A DNA stretch of 64,000 nucleotides, taken from the NCBI RefSeq assembly GCF_022170785.1, contig NZ_CP081870.1, positions 2,778,001 through 2,842,000 on the forward strand. Direction: 5' to 3'. Positions 19,601-28,183 of this stretch are shown in pieces. The notes under the pieces are model-generated. The model searched no databases. It was not told the origin of the DNA and worked only from the letters and a program-made list of their open reading frames with translations. The position numbers were made by a program, and so were the translations under genes. Source of the stretch: Rossellomorea marisflavi (GTDB taxonomy: Bacteria; Bacillota; Bacilli; Bacillales; Bacillaceae_B). Position 1 is the first letter of the stretch. Each line of letters starts with the position of its first letter.

Positions 19601-19605
19601 TGGTA

Positions 19606-20571
19606 TTATCCTTGTTGTTCGTTTTTTTCGTACGCATCGATGATTTTAGCCACAAGAGGGTGGCGGACCACATCTGCCTGCTCAAGGTAGATGAATTCCA
19701 CTCCCCTGACGTCCTTAAGGATCTTTTCCGACGAAATCAAGCCCGATTCACTCCCACGAGGAAGGTCTACCTGGGAACGGTCACCCGTGATGACCATCTT
19801 GGAATCAAACCCTAATCGAGTCAGGAACATCTTCATCTGTGCCTTGGTCGTATTCTGGGCTTCGTCCAGGATGACAAAGGCATCATCCAGGGTCCGCCCC
19901 CTCATATAGGCAAGGGGGGCAATCTCGATGGTGCCTCTCTCGATGAGGCGGGCAGTATGCTCCGCTCCCAGCACATCGTGAAGGGCATCATAGAGCGGCC
20001 TCAGATAGGGATCCACCTTCTCCTTCAGGTCACCAGGCAGGAAGCCGAGGCTTTCTCCGGCTTCCACCGCTGGCCGTGTGAGGATGATCTTCTTCACCTG
20101 ACCGTTTTTCATGGCATGTACGGCCATGACTACTGCGAGATAGGTCTTCCCTGTACCGGCAGGGCCGATGCCGAAGACAAGATCTTTCTTCCTGATTGCT
20201 TGGATATATTGTCGTTGACCAAGGGTCTTGACCCTGATTGATTTACCCTTGGCATTCTTTGTGATTTCTTCTTGATAAAGGTCTGCAAAATACTCAAGCG
20301 TCCCTTGTTTCCCCATTTCAATGGCATACAGCACATCCCTTGAACTGATGTTGATGCCTTTTCGGATAATGGCAACAAGCTGATCGGCAATTTCGACCGT
20401 CAGGCGCACCTCTTCGTCCTTACCGGATACGAGAAGCTCCTCTCCCCGGGTGACGATTGAAACGCTGAGTTCCGTTTCCAACAATTTTAAATGTGAATCC
20501 GATACCCCAAAGAGCGCGACGGCTTCATTCGGGTTCTCAAGCTGCAATTTCATTAAGATTTCGTCTGACAT
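19606..20571 (-). CDS. phoH: PhoH-like ATPase
   Basis: PhoH family P-loop ATPase, probably RNA-related, often next to ybeY. The 321-residue protein has an N-terminal KH-like domain and an ATPase domain with Walker A GPAGTGKT at 136-143 and Walker B FVILDEAQN. Neighbours ybeY and pgpH are the usual ones. It starts three bases after yqfD, so it is cotranscribed and may be co-expressed with that sporulation gene. Confidence 0.95.
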   Translation of the reverse strand: MSDEILMKLQLENPNEAVALFGVSDSHLKLLETELSVSIVTRGEELLVSGKDEEVRLTVEIADQLVAIIRKGINISSRDVLYAIEMGKQGTLEYFADLYQEEITKNAKGKSIRVKTLGQRQYIQAIRKKDLVFGIGPAGTGKTYLAVVMAVHAMKNGQVKKIILTRPAVEAGESLGFLPGDLKEKVDPYLRPLYDALHDVLGAEHTARLIERGTIEIAPLAYMRGRTLDDAFVILDEAQNTTKAQMKMFLTRLGFDSKMVITGDRSQVDLPRGSESGLISSEKILKDVRGVEFIYLEQADVVRHPLVAKIIDAYEKNEQQG

Positions 20572-20574
20572 TCG

Positions 20575-21762
20575 CTAGTCTCCTTGAATGAGTGGTTGTC
20601 CTACTGCAATATTTTCTATTACCTTAAAGTGAATGGTTACCCTAACTTTACCATTCTCGAACTTCTCATGCAAAATTTTTTCTCCCTTTATTTCCGCATC
20701 GTCCGGAAGTTGGGATAGAAGGTTGTTCCGTGCAAGCTTCCTTGCTTCTGCAAGAGCTTGTTTTTTTGTATATGTGCGGTCCACCACTTCTTTCTCTTTG
20801 ATGGAAGTGTCGGTTATGGCAATCGGCGTTTCCCACTTCAAAAAGCGGAGCCGTTTTGTATTCACTTCTTTTACGGATTCCTTATATTCCGGATCCCCGA
20901 ATCCCCATACAGGAAGCTTCCACCCGGATATCCCCACGTGGAAACGTCTCTTCTCGTTTCCTGTAAAGACGGAAAATGTTGAATGGAGGGGCAGATCGAC
21001 GCTCGTCTTATACCAAGTTTCCCCGAAGACTTCGCCTTTAGCAGGTACGCCCTTTGGTTTATCCTCAGTACCGATCAAGCCGGATACAAGCAGCTGTCCC
21101 TTTTCAACATAATCGGTGACTGCCACCTTCGGATCGCCCTCTTCGACGAACATACGGACGATGACCGCTTTCTTGCTAGCCACAAGGTGCTGTGCACCCG
21201 TTACTTCCCCTGGCTCAGGAGCGTTCTTCTCCACTACTTGGAAGTGGAAGGTTGTCCCCTTAAGGTCCACACCGACCCATGTGATATTATCCATGCGATA
21301 CGATAATTCCCTCTGGATGGTTTCCACATCCGGCACGGTAAACTGCATTTTACCAGTAGACAGTCCCAGCGACTTCAATTCTTTCCTCATTTGATGCTCG
21401 ACTTCCGGGGACGCCCCCTTGATCTCGATTCCCCAGATCATATTCGAGAGGACGAAGATGATGGCGAAGAAAGCGAGGGCTCCCGCGAGGAAACCCGAGT
21501 TCTTCCATATCCGTTTCAAAAGGAACGGCCCCCCTTCCCCTTTCAGGAAGGAAACCCTGCAGTCGAACGGTCGCACAGCATGCCTCAGCTTATGTACATC
21601 ACTGAATGCAATCTGGAATGTGATGGATTCCGGGGTCTTCCTTTTCACATCCCACACTGGGACCCCCGTCTTTAATAAGGCGTTGAGGACAGGCTCCATT
21701 ACCCTGCCTTCGATTTTGACCATGACCTTTCCATTGATAAAGGTGACCCATTGATTCTTCAA
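20575..21762 (-). CDS. yqfD: sporulation protein YqfD
   Basis: A 395-residue membrane protein needed for efficient sporulation in B. subtilis, member of the mother-cell sigma-E regulon. A soluble N-terminal domain (MKNQWVTFINGKVMVKIEGR) is followed by one clear transmembrane helix at about 92-112 and a large C-terminal domain, with the VDLKGTTFHFQVVEKNAP segment typical of the family. It lies 12 bases after yqfC. Biochemical role is unknown. Confidence 0.93.
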   Translation of the reverse strand: MKNQWVTFINGKVMVKIEGRVMEPVLNALLKTGVPVWDVKRKTPESITFQIAFSDVHKLRHAVRPFDCRVSFLKGEGGPFLLKRIWKNSGFLAGALAFFAIIFVLSNMIWGIEIKGASPEVEHQMRKELKSLGLSTGKMQFTVPDVETIQRELSYRMDNITWVGVDLKGTTFHFQVVEKNAPEPGEVTGAQHLVASKKAVIVRMFVEEGDPKVAVTDYVEKGQLLVSGLIGTEDKPKGVPAKGEVFGETWYKTSVDLPLHSTFSVFTGNEKRRFHVGISGWKLPVWGFGDPEYKESVKEVNTKRLRFLKWETPIAITDTSIKEKEVVDRTYTKKQALAEARKLARNNLLSQLPDDAEIKGEKILHEKFENGKVRVTIHFKVIENIAVGQPLIQGD

Positions 21763-21774
21763 AGTCCATTCCTC

Positions 21775-22059
21775 CTACTCATCTAAATAGATTACTTCAA
21801 CGACTTTCCCCTGTAAGAGGATTTCCTCAGGAAGGATGATTTTGATCACAAATTGTTCCCCCTTGATCAGAAGTTGCCCCTGCTTTAGGAGCAATCTCAC
21901 TTCATTATCCGCAAAGGTCAGGAGCCCCCTGTGGTTTTCTATATAAATATGGATTTGTCCAATCATTGTGATGCGGGGTAGGTCCATCATGACATCTTCC
22001 GGTAGATCCATCTTCTCCGTCATCCATTTGCGCATCTCCTGGAGCCAGTTTTTTGCCAT
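21775..22059 (-). CDS. yqfC: sporulation protein YqfC
   Basis: A 94-residue YabP/YqfC family protein of the sigma-E regulon. It contains the family core DLPRITMIGQIHIYIENHRG near residues 26-45. The start at 22059 (MAKNWLQEM) aligns with relatives; the longer frame from 22080 adds seven residues and is less likely. It is the first gene of yqfC-yqfD-phoH. Function unknown. Confidence 0.93.
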   Translation of the reverse strand: MAKNWLQEMRKWMTEKMDLPEDVMMDLPRITMIGQIHIYIENHRGLLTFADNEVRLLLKQGQLLIKGEQFVIKIILPEEILLQGKVVEVIYLDE

Positions 22060-22084
22060 AAAAAAAGAACCCCCTTTCATCTCA

Positions 22085-22113
22085 TAGGTATGAATGAATC
22101 GGGAGATATATGT
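22085..22113 (-). promoter_or_regulatory. possible sigma-E promoter of yqfC
   Basis: On the minus strand ACATATA (22113-22107) and CATACCTA (22092-22085) are 14 bases apart, a partial match to the mother-cell sigma-E consensus (-10 CATACAHT). yqfC-yqfD belong to the sigma-E regulon in B. subtilis, which makes this plausible. Confidence 0.4.
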
Positions 22114-22196
22114 ATGGCCATTGTATAAAAACCGGGTTTCCTAAAAGCGTTGAACCACCAATTCAACCAAGATCACCCCGCCTTTCGGAATGAAGT

Positions 22197-22224
22197 ACGT
22201 TCACCCATCGAATAGCATAGGATA
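22197..22224 (+). promoter_or_regulatory. sigma-K-type promoter
   Basis: AC at 22197-22198, a 17-base spacer and CATAGGATA at 22216-22224 match the late mother-cell sigma-K consensus AC-N16/17-CATANNNTA without a mismatch. The next gene starts 30 bases after the -10 box. Confidence 0.65.
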
Positions 22225-22253
22225 TTCCGAAAACGTTGAAGGGATTGAGAAAC

Positions 22254-22745
22254 ATGTATTACGATCCAAAAAGGATCCACCATACACACGTCTACTCCTG
22301 GAATGCCGGGTCCATTCCTTCTTATGTGAACGGTCCTGTAGAAAGACGAACATATCATCCACCGTACCATCATCATGGTGATCCCGCCCATCCTCTTCAC
22401 TACTATGGCCCTGGACCGTCCATGAGTGCCTCAACCACTTACCACCTACCTGTTCCTGTGCCGGAAAGGGACATGGCTATAGAACACAGGAATGAAAACA
22501 GCAATAATAATGCCGTGTATTTCGGCCGAACACCTGATGAGTGGATCACTCACACGAACTTTCTGGTCAATGAAGGGCTGGAAGATGTCAAAAGGGGAAT
22601 AAATGCCACCCACATTCTTCAGGAATTCATTTTAATGGGCGTCCTTGTGGGAAAAGGGTACACTCCAGAAAAAGCATATAAAACGGTGGAAGAATGGGAA
22701 CGAACAGGTGCATCGAAACTTCTTCAGCAAAGCAAAAACATGTAA
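22254..22745 (+). CDS. uncharacterized His/Tyr/Pro-rich protein, possible spore coat component
   Basis: A 163-residue protein I do not recognise. The first half is rich in Tyr, His and Pro (HPPYHHHGDPAHPLHYYG); the second half is a more conserved-looking helical part with FGRTPDEWITHTNFLVNEG and GYTPEKAYKTVEEWERTG. There is no signal peptide or membrane segment. ATG at 22254 is preceded by GAAGGGATTGAG; the TTG at 22236 is less likely. It is on the opposite strand from all its neighbours and is preceded by a good sigma-K promoter, so a role in the spore coat is inferred, not shown. Confidence 0.7.
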   Translation: MYYDPKRIHHTHVYSWNAGSIPSYVNGPVERRTYHPPYHHHGDPAHPLHYYGPGPSMSASTTYHLPVPVPERDMAIEHRNENSNNNAVYFGRTPDEWITHTNFLVNEGLEDVKRGINATHILQEFILMGVLVGKGYTPEKAYKTVEEWERTGASKLLQQSKNM

Positions 22746-22796
22746 AGGTATGATTTTGCCCTAGTAATCCCTCCTGTTCTCCTCCATTCATACTAA

Positions 22797-22833
22797 AAGG
22801 GAGTGCGATTATAAGAATAATCACACTCCCTCC
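22797..22833. terminator. hairpin after the His/Tyr-rich gene
   Basis: GGGAGTGCGATTAT pairs with ATAATCACACTCCC around an AAGA loop. The following T-tract is weak, so terminator function is moderate. Confidence 0.55.
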
Positions 22834-22886
22834 CTCATTTAAGAACCAATTGTTTTCCAGAAATTCTCAAGGTCATTTCGCCATAA

Positions 22887-22917
22887 GAAAAAGGTGAGGT
22901 TTATATTGCACCTCACC
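22887..22917 (-). terminator. terminator of the yqfB-floA-yqeZ operon
   Basis: GGTGAGGT (22893-22900) and ACCTCACC (22910-22917) form a perfect 8-bp stem; on the minus strand it is followed by TTTTTCTT. It lies about 95 bases after the last gene. A second small stem (gccacct/aggtggc, 22971-22994) sits in between. Confidence 0.8.
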
Positions 22918-23011
22918 CTTTCGAGATTCCTATGAAGTGGACCACCGCTTGTGACCCGTACTCTGAACTTGCCACCTAACGAAATGAAGGTGGCGCACTG
23001 TTCACAGTTTA

Positions 23012-23437
23012 TTATTTTCGATGATGTCTTCTTCTCGACCTTGGCGCTCCGAAAACTTCGGAGTATATGAACCCTTTCACTACATCATCCTGACTGTGAA
23101 AATCAAGGTCGATGCGCTTCTTCCGAATGGTTTCAGCCTTTGCCAATGTTTTCTCCATCTGCTTCGATAACCGTTTTTCCTCTTCTTGCCAGGTATTGGT
23201 AATCGTATTAGCAGCGGTTGCCTTCTTCTCTTCAAAACGAGTCTGAAGGTTTGTAGCACTCTTTTTGACTTGTTTTTCGACTCTGGCTTTTGTTTGTTCG
23301 ATTTCAGGTGACCGGGAAGGATTGCTGCCCGGGTTCGGCGTACGGGGTCTGTTCGTCTGATCCTTTCCCTTTTCTTTATTACGGCCGAAAAAGGCGGAGA
23401 TCAGACCGATGACGATCGCAAATATCAGTCCTTCCAT
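23012..23437 (-). CDS. uncharacterized membrane-anchored coiled-coil protein
   Basis: A 141-residue protein with an N-terminal transmembrane helix (residues 2-17, EGLIFAIVIGLISAFFG), a Pro/Asn-rich linker, a charged helical region likely to form a coiled coil (about 50-110), and a basic tail rich in Arg and His. It occupies the position of yqfB in B. subtilis, between yqfC and floA, but homology to YqfB was not verified. It starts 26 bases after floA and shares its terminator, so it is probably an accessory of the flotillin-like system. Confidence 0.72.
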   Translation of the reverse strand: MEGLIFAIVIGLISAFFGRNKEKGKDQTNRPRTPNPGSNPSRSPEIEQTKARVEKQVKKSATNLQTRFEEKKATAANTITNTWQEEEKRLSKQMEKTLAKAETIRKKRIDLDFHSQDDVVKGFIYSEVFGAPRSRRRHHRK

Positions 23438-23463
23438 GAAGGCATCTCCTTTCCTTCAGGGAC

Positions 23464-24459
23464 TTACTTATCCGTATCGTGTTTGTCCCCGGTCATTTTA
23501 CCGATGGAATCTCTCATATCCGTATCGGCATCGATATTCTTAAGATTCATATAATCCATGACGCCCATGTTGCCAGAACGCAAAGCTTCTGCCATGGCAA
23601 GTGGTACTTCCGCCTCGGATTCCACAACCTTCGCTCTCATTTCCTCGACTTTTGCTTTCATTTCCTGCTCGTTTGCTACGGCCATTGCCCTTCTTTCTTC
23701 TGCTTTTGCCTGGGCAATCTTTTTATCTGCTTCAGCCTGCTCTGTTTGAAGCTCGGCACCGATGTTTTTACCGATATCCACGTCCGCGATATCAATGGAC
23801 AGGATTTCAAAAGCCGTTCCTGCATCCAATCCTTTCGATAGGACTGTCTGCGAAATCAAATCAGGGTTTTCAAGTACCTTTTTGTGATTGTCGGAAGAAC
23901 CGATCGTTGATACGATCCCTTCCCCTACGCGGGCAACGATGGTTTCTTCTCCAGCTCCACCTACGAGTCGGTCGATATTGGCACGCACCGTGATACGCGC
24001 TTTCGCTTTCACTTCAATCCCGTCCATCGCTACACCGGCGATGAATGGTGTTTCAATAACCTTAGGGTTAACACTCATTTGAACGGCTTCGAGTACGTCC
24101 CTTCCTGCAAGGTCGATGGCGGCTCCGCGTTCGAATGTCAATTCGATATTGGCACGGTGGGCAGCGATCAAGGCATTGACGACCCTGTCGACATTCCCCC
24201 CTGCAAGATAGTGACTCTCAAGCTGATTGATGGATACTTGCAGACCAGCTTTATGAGCTTTGATCAACGGATTGATGACCCTGCTCGGGATAACCCTTCT
24301 CAGTCTCATACCGATCAGCGTGAAGATGCTGATCCTTACACCTGCTGCTAGTGCTGAAATCCACAGCATCACAGGGACGAACGTGAATAGGATGGATAGG
24401 ATGATGATTCCCACCACAATGGCGGCAATCAAGAGAATTGAACTTGTATCAATGACCAT
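23464..24459 (-). CDS. floA: flotillin-like protein FloA
   Basis: Membrane scaffold of functional microdomains. The 331-residue protein has one hydrophobic hairpin near residues 7-30, the PHB/SPFH-like domain ([39 protein letters not shown]), and a C-terminal coiled-coil rich in Glu-Ala ([20 protein letters not shown]). It is nearly collinear with B. subtilis FloA (YqfA). It follows yqeZ (NfeD family) by 19 bases, the usual flotillin-NfeD pairing, and both are behind a sigma-W promoter. Confidence 0.96.
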   Translation of the reverse strand: MVIDTSSILLIAAIVVGIIILSILFTFVPVMLWISALAAGVRISIFTLIGMRLRRVIPSRVINPLIKAHKAGLQVSINQLESHYLAGGNVDRVVNALIAAHRANIELTFERGAAIDLAGRDVLEAVQMSVNPKVIETPFIAGVAMDGIEVKAKARITVRANIDRLVGGAGEETIVARVGEGIVSTIGSSDNHKKVLENPDLISQTVLSKGLDAGTAFEILSIDIADVDIGKNIGAELQTEQAEADKKIAQAKAEERRAMAVANEQEMKAKVEEMRAKVVESEAEVPLAMAEALRSGNMGVMDYMNLKNIDADTDMRDSIGKMTGDKHDTDK

Positions 24460-24478
24460 TTACACAACCTCCAATAAT

Positions 24479-25783
24479 TTAGGTGATTTCCCTTACGACG
24501 ATACGGGAACCTTCCACTTTTACAATCTTGATTTTTTCATTTGCTTTGATGAAGCTTCCTTCGGTGACGGCATCGATCCGCTCATCGTCGATGAGGATGG
24601 TGCCAGATGGTCGGAGTGGCGTTTTGGTTATGCCTTCGCGTCCGATGAGTTCCAATCTGTTGGCGTTTGAAACGTAACCGCTTTCCGTGGATGTTGAATC
24701 TCGCAAAATCATCTTATTGAATAGTCTCATTTTTTTACCAAACACCTTTACATACAGAATGATGGCGGCGATCGCTACAGCGATGGCTATTAGAATCGAG
24801 TAACCCATTTGCACAAAATCGCCTCCTGCCATAAAAATGCTGCCGATGACGGCTGCGGCCCCGAGCGTGCCGGCAATTCCTCCCGGGAGGAAAAACTCTG
24901 CTATCAACAATGCGATCCCTATGATGAAGAGGATTAGGGTTTCATAACCTGCGAGACCCGCCACCATATGACCATAGAAGAATAAAAGGAGCGAGCTGAT
25001 ACCGACTGTCCCTGCTACCCCGAATCCCGGAGAATAAAGTTCTACAATCAATCCCAGGCTTGCAAGTGACAGGAGGATCGGAACGACTACCGGATTCGTC
25101 AAGAAGCGGGCAAGCTTTTCTGCAAATGTTTCTTCCACATTCACAACAGAATCATCTTCAGCGCCTATCTTTTGAAGCAGTTCATCCATAGTGCTTACAG
25201 TACCGTCGGAATATCCGATTTTCTCAGCGTCTTTTGATCCCAAGGTCAACAGCTCACCCTTTTCAAGGTCGACTTCGGGGATGGACATAGAGTCGTCAGC
25301 CATCGCAATGGCATATTTCGGATCACGATCCTTGGATTCTGCAGCGCTTTTCATGGAAGACAGCCAATAGCTCTGTGCTTTTTTATCTGCTGCGTTCCCC
25401 TCTTGGTCGATGACAGCTGCAGAACCGAATTGCCCATTCGGCACCATATAGATTTCATCGGCGTGAAGGGCCAGGAACGCTCCGGCAGACAACGCCTTAT
25501 GATTAACGAAGGCGACAGTCTTTGTATCGATTCCATCCATGAGCTGACCGATATCACCCGCGGCATCCACAAGACCACCCGGTGTGTTGAGATCGAAAAT
25601 GATCACATCGGCACCGGCATCCTCCGCTTCCTTGACGGCACGTTCAAGGAAAGCATGCAGACCGCGTTCCACTTCTTTGTGGACGGGTATCACATAGGCC
25701 TCTTTGGCGGCGGCACCTGTCATCGGCTGGATCAGCGAATAACCGAAAAGGAACAGGAACAAAACCAATAATCCTTTTTTCAA
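24479..25783 (-). CDS. yqeZ: NfeD family protein with ClpP-class protease domain
   Basis: A 434-residue membrane protein with an N-terminal signal/anchor (1-25), an extracytoplasmic ClpP-class serine protease domain with the nucleophile Ser99 in NHKALSAGAF and preceding FDLNTPGGLVD, a block of four to five transmembrane helices (about 225-345), and a C-terminal OB-fold NfeD domain. Long-form NfeD proteins work with flotillins or stomatins. It is first in the yqeZ-floA operon and driven by sigma-W, as in B. subtilis. Confidence 0.94.
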   Translation of the reverse strand: MKKGLLVLFLFLFGYSLIQPMTGAAAKEAYVIPVHKEVERGLHAFLERAVKEAEDAGADVIIFDLNTPGGLVDAAGDIGQLMDGIDTKTVAFVNHKALSAGAFLALHADEIYMVPNGQFGSAAVIDQEGNAADKKAQSYWLSSMKSAAESKDRDPKYAIAMADDSMSIPEVDLEKGELLTLGSKDAEKIGYSDGTVSTMDELLQKIGAEDDSVVNVEETFAEKLARFLTNPVVVPILLSLASLGLIVELYSPGFGVAGTVGISSLLLFFYGHMVAGLAGYETLILFIIGIALLIAEFFLPGGIAGTLGAAAVIGSIFMAGGDFVQMGYSILIAIAVAIAAIILYVKVFGKKMRLFNKMILRDSTSTESGYVSNANRLELIGREGITKTPLRPSGTILIDDERIDAVTEGSFIKANEKIKIVKVEGSRIVVREIT

Positions 25784-25824
25784 ACAGACCCCCTCGTTTC
25801 ATTAAAATGATTCCCTGACTTATG

Positions 25825-25851
25825 TACGTTTGAGTTGGGGATCAGGTTTCA
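25825..25851 (-). promoter_or_regulatory. sigma-W promoter of yqeZ-floA
   Basis: The minus strand reads TGAAAC (25851-25846), a 17-base spacer, then CGTA (25828-25825), a full match to the ECF sigma-W consensus TGAAAC-N16/17-CGTA. The expected transcription start is about 35 bases before the yqeZ ATG. The same operon is a known sigma-W target in B. subtilis. Confidence 0.87.
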
Positions 25852-25980
25852 TCTTTTTTGAGTTTTTCCATGTGGAATATTCTGGTTGAAAGAACAGAAC
25901 GTGTTCAGGGCGGCTAGGCGGTATGACGGGCACACATCTGCAGGAGAGATCCGCGGGGCTGTTGATGCATGCTAATTACT

Positions 25981-26016
25981 AAAAAAGCCGGCAAGCAACT
26001 GCTTCCCGGCTTTTTC
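25981..26016 (-). terminator. terminator of rpsU-yqeY
   Basis: AAAAGCCGG and CCGGCTTTT form a perfect stem around a 14-base loop, with T-runs on both strands. It lies directly after the yqeY stop. Confidence 0.92.
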
Positions 26017-26463
26017 CTATGATAGATGGTGAAGAACAAGTTTATTGACGAGAGCCCCATCAGCTTTCCCTTTTACTTTGGGCATGATCGCTCCCATCAC
26101 TCTACCCATATCAGCTTTAGATGAAGCGCCCACTTCTGCTACCGTCTCTTGGACGATGGCTGAAACTTCTTCTTCCGAAAGCTGCTTAGGCATATATATT
26201 TCGACGTAAGTCAGTTCTGCTTGGAGTTTCTCCACGAGATCGTCACGACCTGCGTTTTGAAACTCCTGGAGGGAGTCTTTCCGTTGTTTGACTTCTCGAG
26301 AAAGGACTGTCAACTCTTCGTCTTCAGAGAGCTGCTGTTTTCCGTGCTTGATGGCTTCATTTTGAAGTGAAGCCTTCAGCATGCGGATGACGGACAGCTT
26401 CTCCTTTTCTTTGTTTTTCATCGCTTGTTTCATATCATCATTTAAACGATCGAGAAGACTCAT
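26017..26463 (-). CDS. yqeY: GatB/YqeY domain protein
   Basis: A 148-residue protein with the C-terminal tRNA-binding-like domain of amidotransferase subunit GatB and an N-terminal helical domain ([23 protein letters not shown]). Characteristic C-terminus: [28 protein letters not shown]. Its role is not settled. It follows rpsU by 14 bases, the usual order in Firmicutes, and shares its promoter and terminator. Confidence 0.95.
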   Translation of the reverse strand: MSLLDRLNDDMKQAMKNKEKEKLSVIRMLKASLQNEAIKHGKQQLSEDEELTVLSREVKQRKDSLQEFQNAGRDDLVEKLQAELTYVEIYMPKQLSEEEVSAIVQETVAEVGASSKADMGRVMGAIMPKVKGKADGALVNKLVLHHLS

Positions 26464-26477
26464 GGTTACACCCTCTC

Positions 26478-26651
26478 TTAGAACTTACGTTTTCTTGCTG
26501 CTTCTGATTTCTTTTTGCGTTTTACGCTTGGTTTTTCATAGAATTCGCGCTTTCTAAACTCTTGTAAAGTTCCTGTTTTAGAAACTGAGCGTTTGAAGCG
26601 ACGAAGAGCATCTTCAAGCGATTCGTTTTTACGAACAACTGTTTTTGACAT
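26478..26651 (-). CDS. rpsU: 30S ribosomal protein bS21
   Basis: A 57-residue, highly basic small-subunit protein starting [20 protein letters not shown] and ending in [14 protein letters not shown]. The start at 26651 is set by a strong GGAGGGAGGG; the eight upstream codons in frame are the ribosome site itself. It is transcribed from a strong promoter 190 bases upstream, leaving a long leader. Confidence 0.97.
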   Translation of the reverse strand: MSKTVVRKNESLEDALRRFKRSVSKTGTLQEFRKREFYEKPSVKRKKKSEAARKRKF

Positions 26652-26836
26652 CTCTCTTTCCCTCCCTCCGAACACACTACACTTACATGTTCAAGTCAGA
26701 AATGGTTTGTACCAAATCCAAGGACATTGGATGTCCCTTTACTTAAGATCTTCCCTTGCTGAATTGTCACAAGGGGACAGAAAGTGTATGTCTTTCTTGG
26801 ATGAATCCCATAAAGTACTAAAAGGAATCCATGTAC
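26652..26836 (-). other. long 5' leader of rpsU
   Basis: The strong promoter at 26843-26871 leaves about 185 untranslated bases before rpsU. The leader contains a small hairpin (aaggacat/atgtccctt around 26721-26741) but no known riboswitch was recognised. The opposite strand of the same region must carry the promoter of yqeW, of which no good example was found. Confidence 0.55.
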
Positions 26837-26842
26837 TTTGCC

Positions 26843-26871
26843 ATTATAATATATCCTATGTGATAGGTCAA
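26843..26871 (-). promoter_or_regulatory. strong sigma-A promoter of rpsU-yqeY
   Basis: On the minus strand TTGACC (26871-26866), a 17-base spacer and a perfect TATAAT (26848-26843). Confidence 0.85.
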
Positions 26872-26973
26872 CAATTTATCCCGAATCAGGACATAAATAG
26901 GCATGTCCTCCGCGGTTTCCCCATAGATTTGAGTATGCTCTTCTATACAAGGCGGAAGGGAGACGATCCTATC

Positions 26974-27900
26974 ATGGGATATATGTTGGCTTTCATTCTT
27001 TTCATCGCTTGCTTCCTATTCGGCATGACCTGGCTGAGGACCGGCCTGTTCAACCTCGCCAGTGATAATATCCGGAGATGGCTCCACTACCTGACCCATA
27101 CACCGTTCAGGGGTGTTTTGACCGGGACGCTCCTGACGGCATTGATTCACAGTAGCTCTGCGGTCATGGTGTTGACAGTCGGACTTGCTTCCTCGGGTAT
27201 GATCCCCTTCAGACAGACGATCGGGATCATGCTGGGTTCAAATATCGGAACCACCTTCACGTTGGAGATGTTCACACTCAACCTGAATATGCTCATCATC
27301 CCTGCTGCCGTCGTGGGGGCCATCCTCCTCTTGTTCGGATCTACGAATGGCAGGAGCTTCGGGATGACCTTGGTGGGCTTCAGCTTGATCTTCACCGCCA
27401 TCATGGGCATCCAGCGCCTCGCTGAACCCCTGACCCATCATCCGGCGGTGAAAGGATACATGGAAAACATGGATCGCCATCTTTTCCTCGCCCTGTTGGT
27501 CGGCTGTCTTCTCACGGCCATCATCCAGTCCAGCACGGTGGTGACAGGAGTGGCCATGGGGTTTCTTGCAGCAGGATCAATCGGGATCGATACGGGCATC
27601 GCAGTGATGCTTGGGGCAAACGTGGGGACATGCATCACTGCCATCATGGCGAGCATTGGAGGAGGGCGGGAGGCAAAGCTCACGGCCTATGCACATGTGT
27701 GGCTTAACGTCATCGGTGTCGGACTTTTCATTCCCCTTATCCCCCTTTTAACGAGAGGCGTCCAAGCTTTGGCTTCTTCAGGGGATATGCAGCTTGCCCA
27801 TGCCAGTGTGATCTTCAACCTTGTCTGCTCGCTCATGGTCCTTCCGTTCGCAGGAAAATTTGCCCGATTTGTTGAACGAATTCACGGTCCTAAAGAATGA
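26974..27900 (+). CDS. yqeW: Na+/phosphate symporter family protein YqeW
   Basis: A 308-residue membrane protein of the PNaS (Na/Pi cotransporter II) family. It shows the two inverted repeat motifs: SSSAVMVLTVGLASSGMIPF followed by GSNIGTTFT, and QSSTVVTGVAMGFLAAG followed by GANVGTCITA. About eight transmembrane helices. The longest frame runs back to 26593 over rpsU, but ATG at 26974 with GGAAGGGAG upstream gives the family length (307 in B. subtilis). No PhoU-like tail. It is divergent from rpsU, as in B. subtilis. Confidence 0.93.
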   Translation: MGYMLAFILFIACFLFGMTWLRTGLFNLASDNIRRWLHYLTHTPFRGVLTGTLLTALIHSSSAVMVLTVGLASSGMIPFRQTIGIMLGSNIGTTFTLEMFTLNLNMLIIPAAVVGAILLLFGSTNGRSFGMTLVGFSLIFTAIMGIQRLAEPLTHHPAVKGYMENMDRHLFLALLVGCLLTAIIQSSTVVTGVAMGFLAAGSIGIDTGIAVMLGANVGTCITAIMASIGGGREAKLTAYAHVWLNVIGVGLFIPLIPLLTRGVQALASSGDMQLAHASVIFNLVCSLMVLPFAGKFARFVERIHGPKE

Positions 27901-27964
27901 GAATAAAAAAGGTAAGACACTATTAGATACGATTAAAGCACAATCAATATTAGTGTTTATACCG

Positions 27965-28065
27965 CCCCTCGGGTAGCCCGTGAGAGCCTCCCCGGCAAGC
28001 CTGCGGGGTCTCACATGAGCTACTCTTCCCACTAGAGTCATCGCCTTGCCCTCCAAGCAACCGCT
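27965..28065. repeat. degenerate copy of the intergenic repeat
   Basis: The segment gagagcctcc ... ctgcggggtctcacatgagct ... tcttcccactagagtcat ... aagcaac follows the same order of blocks as the two repeats at 44817 and 45041 (gagcctcctcgg, cggggtctcgag, cttttcccgtcggagtaat, ttaatccac) with many changes. It is an old copy in the gap after yqeW. Confidence 0.6.
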
Positions 28066-28092
28066 GGAAACAATCGCATCTCATGAAACAAA

Positions 28093-28145
28093 GTAAAAAC
28101 CCGAAAGAATCTGCCTTATCATAGGCAGATTCTTTCGGGTTTTAC
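28093..28145 (-). terminator. terminator of deoC
   Basis: A very long stem of about 22 bp (AAACCCGAAAGAATCTGCCT with AGGCAGATTCTTTCGGGTTT) and flanking A- and T-runs on both sides. It lies between convergent yqeW and deoC, so it can act in both directions. Confidence 0.93.
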
Positions 28146-28183
28146 TGTACTTTTTTGTTCAAGCTTCGTTCCTACATATTAAC

